Assembly: GCF_024868665.1 (NCBI RefSeq)
Contig: NC_079912.1
Location: forward strand, 16,537,926 to 16,601,925
Reading direction: 5' to 3'
DNA: 64,000 nt
From: Triplophysa rosa
Lineage: Eukaryota > Chordata > Actinopteri > Cypriniformes > Nemacheilidae
The notes beneath the pieces were generated by a model. That model did no database searches and was not told where the DNA came from. It was given only the letters and a program-made list of their open reading frames with translations. Both the position numbers and the translations under genes were made by a program. Each line of letters starts with the position of its first letter. Position 1 is the stretch's first letter. Of this stretch, positions 37,201 through 49,052 are shown piece by piece.

Positions 37201-38369
37201 AGGAAGGCAGAGAGAGGGTTTGTGACTCTTAAGACAAAAGTTTACTATATTACGATATATTAAATAGTTTACCATATTAGGATACACGTGAATTAACGCA
37301 ATATCGATAATCCAGGGGGTTTTAATATCACAGTTATGTGTATATAACATGACATCACGCTACATTTTGCTGCCTCTGATATTATTATATGATTGTATTA
37401 AAAGCCTATCCTTACTCCTAAATAACTTGTTTCCAGATAAATATCTTTTAATTTGTTTAACTGACTTTTTTACATATGGTATTTGATAGCAGTTGTTTAA
37501 GGAACATGACTGGTCTGCAGAGACCTTACCTGTGTTTACCTCTAAATACACAGAGCTGGGGCAGTAAAGCCTGTAAGAAGAGTAATTAGTGAGCTCGACA
37601 CAAGCCCATTACAGCCTAATGAGAAGGTCAAAAGTCCCAGTGAGGTCACAAAGTCACATGATAAACAGAAACATGACCGCGTCGATAACAACAGACTGCG
37701 GATGGGTCACGATGGTTGACTATAGTCGACAACAACAGTTAGTGGGGTAAACTAGAAACAAGATATCATCTTATATTTTATAAAAAGTATAAATGCACAC
37801 CGGCAAAAAATATGTACCTCTGCACATCCCAAACGCCAAACTTTTTAGTAAGCACAACCCGAACCGCAGACAGAATGGACACAGGATGCTAAATCACCAG
37901 AGGGCTCCAAGTTCCACTTTAGAGCGAAGCACAAAGCAAGCATTGATGTCAAAGCTAATGTATTTCATGTACGAACAGGAAAACATCACCAGGAGACTCA
38001 ATTAGGATTCAAAGTTTCCAAATATCGTCTGAACAGAAACAGGTGAGACTCTTCACCCAGGAAACAATGAACACCCATTTTGAATCTGTGGGGAAGTACG
38101 TCTTTTTATCTCTTACAACAAGTCGATACTGAGGAAATATTGTAGATAAATGCTCCGCCGAGAGCCGAGCTGACACAGCCAATAAGGGCAGGAATGTTCC
38201 CCAGCGGAGCACATAACCTCGGACACAGAGACATCTATTGTAACCAACAACGTCAGATACAGTGGGCGCAGATGACACCTCAGGGCATTTCGAACAGGAC
38301 TCGGTAAAAGAGCTCGGGGTCTTGAGCTGTCTTGTGATCAGTTTAAGAACATAAACACATTTAAAGGCA
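37061..38369. repeat. Duplicated block, copy A (1,309 bp)
   Basis: Identical to 39,860-41,168 at an offset of 2,799 bases wherever I compared line by line, apart from one substitution (T at 37,790 against A at 40,589). It contains part of the 'ttgggt' MITE and about 1.1 kb of otherwise unique intron. The open frames inside (37,360-37,551, 37,793-38,005, 38,009-38,278) recur unchanged in the second copy and have no recognisable product. Confidence 0.93.
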
Positions 38370-39538
38370 GTGGTGGACAGTAACGAAGTAAATTTGCCTG
38401 AGTACTGTACTTAAGTACACTTTTTGAGTATCTGTACTTTACTTGAGTATTATTTTTTCTGAGTACTTGTACTTTAACTTCACTACATTTGAAAGACAAA
38501 TATCATACTTTTTACTCCACTACATTTATAAAAAGGTCCAAAAGTAGAAAATGGTTTCTATGCAGCGGGTTTTCCTGTGTGCGCAATTTATCTGGCTTGC
38601 GATCTTCCAGGACCTTTTACTGTTGCCAAGTATTTCAGTTTTTCTAAGCTCGCGTTTTTCCGGCAAGCTTTGAATGGCCATTTGGCAGATTTTTTTAACG
38701 CAAATCTGGCAACTCTGGGATCTTCCCCGCTAAACTAAATGTAAACGTAGGGCTGCTACACCATTGATAGCGCTCTAGAAAAGGCAAATAGAACAATAAA
38801 AGACGAAAAAGGCAATGTTAAAGTGTGGTGTAATCATCTGTGAGTTACGATCAGTCAAAGATCGTAGAAACATTGTCATGAAAATGATCGGCATAACGGC
38901 TAAACGGTAAATAAGCATCACATACACCTTGGCTACGCGTGCGTGTTAACTTCTGATCTGCTGCTGTATCATTTAAAGCGATTTGGAAAATGAATGATGT
39001 TTTTACTGAAGTAACTATAGTTGAAGTATTCCTGTTGAAATAAAAACAATAGAACCCTGCCCAAAATACAACATAAAATGTAATGGATTTAATGGTTATA
39101 ATGGGAATTGTACTATGGATACTTGTTGTCTACTTGTATGTGATGGATTTTATTGGTGGGATGGTAAATCCTATTGGAATAAAACCCAAAACACACTACA
39201 AAGAGGAATTTAATTTAAAAATCTCATTCTAATTAAAAAATTCATTGTTTTTTTCACCAGGGATGGTATTTGCAGTAAAACCACAGTATCCACAAATTTA
39301 CCATTTTCTAATATAGGAACCATACTCCAATTAATAATCTTTAGTAAAACCACACCAACTAAAAATACCATAGTTTCATTATACTAGCTATCGTTTATGT
39401 TTGTAGTTAAATTATGGTAATACAAATGGTAATAAATCCAACAAACACATGGCTTCTACACTTTACTATTTACAAGAACCTTACTACATACTGGCTAAAT
39501 TGCTGCTAAAACTGGTAAAGGGAATATACAAAATATAT
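38368..39538. mobile_element. hAT-like transposon, copy 2, cut off at the N
   Basis: Starts cagtggtggacagtaacg and follows the 25,040-26,696 element closely for about 1.17 kb, then stops at the N, before the right terminus. The uninterrupted flank at 41,159-41,170 (tttaaagg then caacctg) shows the insertion point. Confidence 0.9.
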
Positions 39539-39539
39539 N
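39539..39539. other. Single undetermined base (assembly join)
   Basis: The only N in the window. It separates two truncated transposons that are flanked by the two copies of the duplicated block. A one-base gap of this sort commonly marks a scaffold join of unknown size. Confidence 0.85.
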
Positions 39540-39859
39540 GAGTGGACTAAATGTATCCGGACACATGTGCAAACCTGGTGACCAACTATCAGAAATGTCT
39601 GACCTCTGTGCTTGCCAACAAGGGTTTCTCCACAAAGTACAAAGTTATGTTTTGCTTGGGGATCAAATACTTATTTCACTGACTGAAATGCAAATCAATT
39701 TATAACCTTTATATAACATTTTTTTCCCCTGATTTTTTTAAATATTCTGTGTCTATCAGTTAAAATAAACCCACCATAAAAATTATAGACCCTTCATTTG
39801 TTTGTAAGTAGGCAAACTTACAAAATCAGCAGGGGATCAAATACTTATTTCCCTCACTG
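39540..39859 (+). mobile_element. Tc1/mariner 3' fragment
   Basis: Opens in the last part of a Tc1 transposase frame ('gaccaactatcagaaatgtc', 'tgccaacaagggtttctcca'), then the full right terminal repeat including the inner repeat 'gatcaaatacttatttcact'. It ends 'atttccctcactg' at a TA. Same family as 18,526-19,843, but this copy keeps the right inner repeat that the other has lost. Confidence 0.9.
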
Positions 39860-41168
39860 TAACTGTTGGGTTATGAATTAACCTATGTTTGGTTGTTTCA
39901 ACCCAAAATGCTGGGTTGTTGGGTCAAATATAAACCATTTAACCCAAACGTTGGGTTTGTCCATTTTTGACCCAATGTTACCCCACATTTTTAGTGTGTA
40001 GGAAGGCAGAGAGAGGGTTTGTGACTCTTAAGACAAAAGTTTACTATATTACGATATATTAAATAGTTTACCATATTAGGATACACGTGAATTAACGCAA
40101 TATCGATAATCCAGGGGGTTTTAATATCACAGTTATGTGTATATAACATGACATCACGCTACATTTTGCTGCCTCTGATATTATTATATGATTGTATTAA
40201 AAGCCTATCCTTACTCCTAAATAACTTGTTTCCAGATAAATATCTTTTAATTTGTTTAACTGACTTTTTTACATATGGTATTTGATAGCAGTTGTTTAAG
40301 GAACATGACTGGTCTGCAGAGACCTTACCTGTGTTTACCTCTAAATACACAGAGCTGGGGCAGTAAAGCCTGTAAGAAGAGTAATTAGTGAGCTCGACAC
40401 AAGCCCATTACAGCCTAATGAGAAGGTCAAAAGTCCCAGTGAGGTCACAAAGTCACATGATAAACAGAAACATGACCGCGTCGATAACAACAGACTGCGG
40501 ATGGGTCACGATGGTTGACTATAGTCGACAACAACAGTTAGTGGGGTAAACTAGAAACAAGATATCATCTTATATTTTATAAAAAGTAAAAATGCACACC
40601 GGCAAAAAATATGTACCTCTGCACATCCCAAACGCCAAACTTTTTAGTAAGCACAACCCGAACCGCAGACAGAATGGACACAGGATGCTAAATCACCAGA
40701 GGGCTCCAAGTTCCACTTTAGAGCGAAGCACAAAGCAAGCATTGATGTCAAAGCTAATGTATTTCATGTACGAACAGGAAAACATCACCAGGAGACTCAA
40801 TTAGGATTCAAAGTTTCCAAATATCGTCTGAACAGAAACAGGTGAGACTCTTCACCCAGGAAACAATGAACACCCATTTTGAATCTGTGGGGAAGTACGT
40901 CTTTTTATCTCTTACAACAAGTCGATACTGAGGAAATATTGTAGATAAATGCTCCGCCGAGAGCCGAGCTGACACAGCCAATAAGGGCAGGAATGTTCCC
41001 CAGCGGAGCACATAACCTCGGACACAGAGACATCTATTGTAACCAACAACGTCAGATACAGTGGGCGCAGATGACACCTCAGGGCATTTCGAACAGGACT
41101 CGGTAAAAGAGCTCGGGGTCTTGAGCTGTCTTGTGATCAGTTTAAGAACATAAACACATTTAAAGGCA
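39860..41168. repeat. Duplicated block, copy A'
   Basis: Second copy of 37,061-38,369. It starts exactly at the TA where the Tc1 ends and stops where copy A is interrupted by the hAT-like element. Confidence 0.93.
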
Positions 41169-41345
41169 ACCTGAAATCAAAAGTGAGCCTGTTTGCTTTT
41201 TTAGCACATGCTCCTGGTCTTATCATACATGATTTATCAGTACATGTTATTCCTGAAGAAAAAGTTGTTTTGTAGTGTTTGATAAAAAGAAAAAATCCAC
41301 GTCTGAAAGGATTTTTTCATTTGGATGACATCACAAAGACCGGAC
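41160..41345. repeat. Interspersed repeat 'ttaaaggcaacctgaaatca'
   Basis: Contains 'gtttgcttttttagcacatg' and 'tcatttggatgacatcacaa', words of a repeat common in cyprinid introns. The right end is not clear. Confidence 0.4.
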
Positions 41346-41533
41346 AGGCACTGAAGATAATTAACCTAGCTAAACAGCTAATCAGCCATTGTTTGTGCTA
41401 TTGTTTTAAATAAAGCCTTTCTAACATATTGCCAATAATTAATATAAATGTATTATAACGGTTCAAGTAACTAAAGCTAAATAAAGATTCACAATCAACT
41501 GCAAAACTGCATTCCAGTTTGTAACCTAAAGAC

Positions 41534-42073
41534 TTTTACACACCGTGACGATAATCGCACACGCTTGTCACCAGCACATTTCAAGACGTCGTTTTTTCGA
41601 CGTTCATACCCAAGCGATTTTCACTGGCGATGAGCCGAGTGAACATGCAAATTCACTCGCTGACATAGATGGCGCTTAATGAAAAACAGAAATACCCCGG
41701 TACACAAGGTGGCGCTGTGCAACTTTATGCTTCTGACATTCACTTGTCACACAGAAGAAGAATTCATCTTGCTTCCTCTTCGTCAATGTATGCTCGGCAA
41801 GACCGTTTTGTGCTTGAGTGCCACCAAGTCGTGTTTTACTGTAACTTCAGCAGCTCCAGGCATGTGAACAAAAGCGTCAATCTCATTGGTCGGCCAGTTT
41901 TTAACGCAGCGCGTCAAACCAAAAAAACGTGCCAGAGGCGATTTTTTTTAAATGACGCTTTCACGCCTGCCGCTTTGCGTGTCGGTGTGCACACTCACAT
42001 TGGCGCCCTTTGTTTAGTCACGAGGCCTTAAACGTTGATGATAAACGCGCGCGATTATCGTCCCGGTGTGGAC
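41534..42073. mobile_element. TIR element 'cacaccg.gacgataatcg' (about 540 bp)
   Basis: The left end 'tttacacaccgtgacgataa' and the right end 'gattatcgtcccggtgtgga' are inverted. The interior is CpG-rich. The 120-codon open frame at 41,669-42,031 lies wholly inside and is not a recognisable protein. Confidence 0.65.
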
Positions 42074-44946
42074 AAGCCAACCTTTCAATATCCAATCGAT
42101 TGCCGATGGAAGAATGTTTTTAGCCCCACACACATTTTTCCACAAAAATGCCGTTTCACTCAGAAATAAAGAACTGAGGAGAAAAACATTAAACTGTCAA
42201 GTTTAAGCAGACTTTTCTGTTTGGCTGGCCATCACAGTTCATTCTCTGGCTGAAGAACTGAGAAAAACTAAAAAGTATGCACTGACTGGAATGTGCAACA
42301 GACAAACAGCACATGTAGTTTTTTACATCCAATACAAAAGTAACGGGTTTAAGTAACAAGAATTATTACTTCAGAGGTCGTGACTCGTGATCTTACGGGA
42401 ATGAATGACGTGCAAAATCTGCAAAAGGTTCCTCGCGATAACAGTTTAATCCCAGAATGCATTAGGGTTGTAGGGAGAGGCCGATGTGTGAGCTGAATTC
42501 GAGACGGGCCTACAGATGACGAACACGCTCTTCACACTGGATACACAATCACACAACCGCACTCATACATATATACAGAGTGGGCCTGCAGAGGAGTAAT
42601 ATAACACCCAGGGAACAAGGTGCCACGCCTGACCGCGCCGAGCTGAGAGTGAAAAACAGACGGGGAGAGAGAGACAGAGCGAGAGCGAGACACTATATCC
42701 CGTCTCCCTGCTTTGTGTGCACCAGAGAAAAGGCCTTTTAATGCACAATACACATGAGCACTTGTGTTCATGAGACAAGCAGTATGTTTGAGTATATGTG
42801 TGCGTTATGACAAATCACTATTTTGAAATGCAAACGTCTACCTGACATGACCCCCTTCGAGCGCACACCGGTTACCACAACCTCTCTTGCATGAAGTTTT
42901 GCAAGTAGGTCCATCATGAAGCTCTTACAAAAGGTACACTGGCAGTCAATATAGCCAAAGGTTTCATACTTCAGTGTTTCCTGCATGAAAAAAAATCACA
43001 ATCGCATGCAGCAGCAAATATACAAACAAAATTCAATAATTCACTGAATAACTCTTATAAGCTGTTTCTTTTACCAAACTGAAGACAGTCGGGTTAGAAT
43101 CAATAAAAATAATTTATCATTAATCATATCATTATTAATAAATATCTGACTAGATTACCGATTCATAGTTTTGTTAACACAGATACATATTCTGTTAAAT
43201 GTTGATAATATTTGGAAAACAAAGTCATTTAATTAACAAAATAAAATGTAAAAACATTTTTAAATATTTTATTAAATTGTTTTTAAAAAGTATTTAATTA
43301 CGATCAATATTTGGTCCTTCTTCAGTAATAATAACATTAAAAACAAAACATTAAATTCACAAAAAAAGTTACAAATACATCACTTTTGCTTAGTATATCA
43401 CTTTAAAACCTTACTCTTTGTTTTTTATCCACAAAATCTCACGGGAAATCATGCACATTATACGAAACCTATGGATAAATGTACAAGCAACCTTGTATAC
43501 TATGTTGACAAATAGACTGTACATGTGTCCTATGGTGTGACAGCTAAAATATTGACAAAAAAAACTAACAATACAAATAAATCTCTCTTATGCTTTCTTA
43601 TATTGTAAATATAAATATTAATTGAATCATATAAAATAATATATAATTTACAGTTTTCTACATTTTTTGACACAAAATCATAGGACAGTATATTTGTCAA
43701 CTACCCAGATATATATTTGTATATGGAAAGTTGTGATGAGTGACAAGAAGAAAGGGGAAATTCATGTCCATGAACAGGAATCAATAGATTATACATTTTG
43801 TGACTATTTCATCTTTGTCAGAGACAGATGTTGCTCAGGGCGAGTGGTGTAGGTGTAAGAGTCCTGACGCGAGTGACCCGTGGAAATACAGAGTTTGCAA
43901 TGTAACAAAGCTGTCGTACAACAAAAGTCACATTTGGTCATTAGGGTGAGAGTGTCCAAAGACAGAAGGCCGAAAAACCGCAGAATTAAATGTCAACCCA
44001 GCCCGAGTTCAATTCATCGCATTATCATCGGGAACGCATTCCTTATTCCAAAGAAAAGACTTACTGTGTGGACGCAACTTCAGACAACCACGCATGCCTT
44101 TCTCTCCCAACAACTCATAACAGCTTCTCTCCATTACGTCCATCCATTTCCTCAGCTTTATATACGCACGCGTCCTGCAGAAGCACAGCGGCCGTTGGTC
44201 CTAACAAAGGATTATAGAAGCTTAACCTGTCTTTTGAGATTCAAAGTTCTCTCATGGTTTAAAAATGGGATTACTTTGACAAAAAAAAGACCGTACTTGT
44301 TTCCCCCAGTCCTTTGGCTGAAAAAACTCTGGTAGTGTTTAAAGCCTGGTATCGATTTATGAGAAGGGGCGTGTGGAAGCGACTCTTGTTTCGAGAGCTT
44401 CTCAAACCGAGATGGGTTCTGTTTAGTGTCCGGCGACATGGACGTGCCAGCGTGGAGTGAAAGGGGATGGACGGCTGGGAATCAGGTTAACTGAAGAGAG
44501 AGGTCGAGTGTTTTAAAGGTGCTGGTGGTGGAGACGAGCTACATGGACTCACGCTTCACGACGCCAGGTGTAAAATGTCAGCATCCGTCAACCGTGACTT
44601 TCCAAAATGCAAAAACGCATATTAAATCAAAATCAGTGGCATTCCATCACCTTTAGATTTCATTACATTATTCAAGTGTAGGTCAAGTACAGCATTTTAC
44701 AGGAGATGAAACACCACAGAAGACCTTTTAAAGGTAGTGTTAGGTGAGCTGGAAATGATTCTACATTTTTGAGAAATAGTCCACCAAAGCTCACACCTGC
44801 ACATATTTAATGTCAGTTACACCCGTCACGGTCCATAAAAAACGACTTATATTTGGTCTGTTTTTTAACAAAAGACTATCCTATGGCTTCCAATGACTTT
44901 GAATATTCAAATATTCTACCTTCAGAATAAATTTACATATATTTAA
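42074..44946. other. Intronic stretch without recognised transposon
   Basis: 43,000-43,700 is very AT-rich. The 151-codon open frame at 43,880-44,335 has no recognisable domain, overlaps other frames and has no splice or codon-use support. I call no gene. Confidence 0.35.
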
Positions 44947-45275
44947 GGGGATAGTTCACCCAAAAAATGAACACTTCTTATCATTTACTCACCCTCTTGT
45001 CAAACCTGTATGACTTTTTCTTCTGCAGAACGCAAAATAAGTTATTTTGAATAACGTTGGCAACCAAACAACACAGGCCTCCATCTTTTGTTTTGTTTTC
45101 CACAGAAACAAGGGTGAAAAATTACAGAATTTTGGGGTGAAGTGTTAAGACATACAGACCACTTATTTATATTTTTAACCCGTTGTAGTTTTTAATAAAA
45201 CCTGCCTTTCATTGACTTTATATTATAAAGTCTTTTAAAAATTATAAATATTTTATTTTTGAGTGAACTATCCCT
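44947..45275 (+). mobile_element. Cyprinid 'ttcaccc' TIR element
   Basis: Starts aaggggatagttcaccc and ends 'tgagtgaactatccct', directly abutting the 'ggtcc' element. Internal 'tcatttactcaccctcttgt' and 'aataacgttggcaaccaaac' are present. Confidence 0.75.
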
Positions 45276-46256
45276 GGTCCAGTGTATGAAATTTAGCGGC
45301 ATCTAGCGGTGAGGTTGCGAACTGCAACCAATGGCACACTCCTCCCCTCCAAAGCACTATGGTGGCTGACACAGGGCTCCATGTAAGGGGACCCGCGATT
45401 AGGGCTGTCACGATTATGAAATTTGATTGACGATTAATTGTCTAATAAATCATTGCGATTATGACGATTAATTGTCTGTTTTAGGGCTTTGGCGATTATG
45501 ACGATTAATTGTCTGTTTTTGAGCTTTGACATTTAATTCTCATACATTTTTGATTCAGCGATTGAAATGACCATATTGTTCTGAATACAAGACTGTTTTT
45601 GTCTTGGAAATACATCGGAAAAAATTGGGTCATCATATATTTAAGGTTTAGGCTTTTACCTGTCAATAATACAACCACCAAACACTTGTAAATTAAGTAA
45701 ATTGATCAGGTGTGAATTGAAGCCACCATTAAAATACTATCAGTCATAGAAAAGCTTCTAGTCTGTTTTTTTCTCACTTGCAAGACTACAATAAAATTTT
45801 ACTTGTATGTTAATTAAATTTTGGTAGACTGGTTTTCACAATGAGATTTGCTTAAATAATATTAAATTGTACTGCAGGTAATTTGTATATGTTTTAGTTT
45901 TTTTTAAGTGATTGTGTTGTGGTGGTACATTTGACAAGTATTACCATGCTTTAGTAACAATATATACACTAAAATATGCAATATGCAAATGCACTACAGC
46001 TCCCCCTAGTGTCTTCTATAGAGATGTGCAATAATTGCGATGATCTGAAACCATCGCGATGAGGTGAAACAATCGCGATGAGACGATTATTTACTAATCG
46101 TGACAGCCCTACCCGCGATGTATACAGATAGAAATTCTAAGGTAATAAAAATACATGCTTCATTATGTAAGGTCTTTATACACCTCTGAAGACATAGTTA
46201 CGTATATTATCTTACATTTCTGTCAATAGATCCTCCAAAAAATTACACACGGGACC
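45276..46256 (+). mobile_element. 'ggtcc' family element, copy 2, split by a hAT-like element
   Basis: Starts ggtccagtgtatgaaattt and ends 'aaaaaattacacacgggacc', inverted. With the 712-bp insertion removed the element is about 260 bp. Internal 'ggcatctagcggtgaggttg' and 'aaggggacccgcga' are shared with the other copies. This is the most complete copy. Confidence 0.8.
45400..46111. mobile_element. Non-autonomous hAT-like transposon (712 bp)
   Basis: Perfect inverted ends tagggctgtcacgatt and 'aatcgtgacagcccta', with a perfect 8-bp duplication cccgcgat at 45,392-45,399 and 46,112-46,119. Subterminal 'gcgattatgacgattaatt' repeats on the left and 'atcgcgatga' repeats on the right. Confidence 0.95.
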
Positions 46257-47426
46257 TTTCATGTCTCAAGAGAAAAACAGGGAAAGTAAGCGATTCCCTC
46301 TGAAATTCTTTCCTTTGCGATAACGCAGAAATCAGAACCATCAGTAAGGGGGTGTGACTGAAATCAACGTTTGAGTCTTATCTCTGCAGCATAGCTGGGC
46401 ACGCATTCTTCTCTTAAAGCGCCTGAAGTGCATTAAAGCACCTGGATTTTAAAACGCATTGAAACAAACACCTTAACTGCCTACAAAGTCATGCGTCGGG
46501 GATGATGCCAGCAAAAAAGAGTCAGACTGCCATAGTTGAGATGAACTCCTGACAACAGCAAGATGGTCTGGACGAATGTGTCCAGGTGGAGCTCTGAAAA
46601 ACCCAGTCACACAAAATCATGTAATATTCAACACACGGCGGAACTCAGAGGAGTCACAAACTGTCTTGATGTATTTGCGACATTGGGCCTTTGACCTGCA
46701 GTAAGGCACAACGGCGACATTCAACAAACGGTTGTACAGATACCTACAACCTCAAAGGTGTTCAGTTTACCACAGTAACAAATGTGAATTTAGGTCACAA
46801 TGTGAGAGCAAAAATACAAGTCTGGCTGACTCTGGAAAAACACGCAGGCTCTCCACATCCCAACGGTCCCATGAGACAAAGCCCTGCGCGTTCTCATACC
46901 ACAGCCTTCACATGCTCCCGAGCGCTAAAAAAGGCCCGCTCAGAGACCGCCTATGAATAGAGCGCATTGTCATCCACGGGTCTTAATGTGCCCATGGTTT
47001 CACAGAGGCAGGGCCTCTGGGCTGGCAAAGCTGAATAATTAAAGACGAGTTGTGCATTGAAAGAGTCAGGGTGCAGAGCGGCAGAGGGTCTGGCGTGACT
47101 CACGAGCCTCCATCGTGCTTTCTTTTATTCTCTCTATCATTTTCTATCTGTCTCTGTTCCAAAAGCACTGGCCGGCCATGATGCCGTGCCTGCCGTGGAA
47201 AGAATGAGATCATTTCCGCGGCGTCCTCCGGCAAGGGGCGTGACCGCGGTTTGGATGCAGAGCCAAGTGCAATCTTGAAATGCATCCGTCTTGAAATATC
47301 AAAGAGGGTGCGAGATTTTTCATCCCTTAATATCAGATATGTTGGGAAGACAAATGAGGTGCCTAACTAGACGGCATTTTGAGATGTATTCAGTGATATA
47401 AAAAGATTTGACAACAAATACGAGGA
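46257..47426. other. Intronic stretch without recognised transposon
   Basis: 46,960-47,330 is GC-balanced and apparently unique. Two overlapping frames at 46,691-46,960 show no known protein. Confidence 0.3.
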
Positions 47427-47525
47427 ATAGTTCACCCAAAAATGAAAAGTCTGTCATCATTTACGTCATCACAAACCTGTATGACTTTCTCCAGAACACA
47501 AAAGAAGATGTTTTTAAGGACATTG
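47427..47525 (+). mobile_element. Cyprinid 'ttcaccc' TIR element, left end only
   Basis: 'aatagttcacccaaaaatga', 'gtctgtcatcatttacg' and 'aacacaaaagaagatgtttt'. Confidence 0.65.
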
Positions 47526-49052
47526 AAAACAAAAGGTTGAAAAGTTAAAATCTACCGTCTACTGTCATCATTAGTTTAGCGACTGACGTCAAACCACGTC
47601 GAGTCATGCTTCTTGTGAGGAACACGGTTTGTGTTTTGGGCTTCTGTCTATGGAGAGCGTTCCAGTTCAGTCACCTATAAGCTTTTATTTGGGTTAGGAT
47701 GTTGCCTTAGAAGGCAACTAGACACTAGACCGCAGGTTCTAGAAAACTATCATCTTGTTTATGTCACGCCGTTGTCTTTCTTTCTGTCTGAATTTCGAAC
47801 ACTTAATCTCCAATTAACCAACATTTAAAAATGTGCCATAGAACAAAATGTAAAAATGCATGGCCACTAAACCTTTAACAACCCGTGCTGCAGTGTCCAA
47901 AAACACAAAAGCACATTCTTTCCCATACAGGGAATGCGAAATTGAAAACAGTGAGCGTTAGCCAACAGCTCTCTTCTATTTTTTATCTTCTTTGGTGTGG
48001 AGAGATCTTACGCAGAGTCCTGTTCTCTTTCGATATGAAGTTAATGCTCCAATGGCTCTGATATTCCAGGATTTGTCATTGATACTGAATATAAACCTGT
48101 AGAAAGTCACATATTTGGCGGCTTGCCCAGGCTGGATTCACAAGATGCAAGAAACGTATAGGAAAGAACTGTGCACGACTAATTTGACAGAACAGAAAAG
48201 TCCTGTTTTAAATGGTGTAAATAGCAGAAATGCTTTGTATACTCATTGGTTGTACACTTGGCTTAATATCTGAAGAACATTGTCCATTCCAATTGGACTA
48301 AACATGGGCCGCATTTGTCCTGTGGTTGAACAAATGGCCTGAGCCCACTGGTTTTAATCAATAGAAAATCCTTCTTACTTGTAGCATAATACCAACACAA
48401 ATCATGGCCTAACGGTCTTGAGTCTATCAAAATCCCCCGCATTGGAAACACTCCCCGTGACCCTGATTTCATCATTACAAAACTCATTTGGAAGCGAAAT
48501 CTCAAGCTTTGATGCCAAAATTGATCTTTATTTGTCTATTTAACTAAGCTTTATGGTCATTACGTGTGAAGAGCTGATAGCTCAGACAAAAGTAAAAACT
48601 GGATGTTGAATGAGCAAAACTAAGATAAGCATATTTTCACAATCGACTAGTCAGCGTGTTGCCAAAATAATTAGTTGACTAATCTAGATTAAAGAAGCAT
48701 TGAATATACGTAGAATATATCAATATATAGGCAAGTTGAATCAAAATCACATCAAAACAGAAATCACAAAAAAATGCTGCTTTTTTTACTTCAAAATGCC
48801 ATCTTAAATTACGTTCATGTTGCATACCGTATACCGATTCACAATGTGAAACATGGCTATAAAAGAAGTGCATTGAAAGTGACAAATCTGAGACAACTCA
48901 TTCACATTTAAGCATTAAGCAAACGCTTATCCAAAGTTTTACGTATAACAAAGTGATTCAACTTAAGCAGGCAATAACATGAGATGTGTTACGAGTCAAA
49001 GTTGCAAAAAACTGGGTTTATCGACAAAAACTGGGAATTGCAGACTCTTGAA
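47526..49052. other. Intronic stretch without recognised feature
   Basis: Nothing coding. A SINE-body word 'aagcaaacgcttatccaaag' lies at about 48,918. Confidence 0.3.

Noticed and set aside
37360..41077. Three open frames present twice with identical translations
   Set aside because: Their repetition reflects the duplicated DNA block and is not selection on protein; the block is probably an assembly artefact.
41669..42031. 120-codon open frame
   Set aside because: Lies entirely inside a short TIR element; no known domain.
43880..44335. 151-codon open frame on the plus strand
   Set aside because: No recognisable domain, overlapping frames on both strands, and no splice or start-context support; it lies in the intron of a gene on the other strand.
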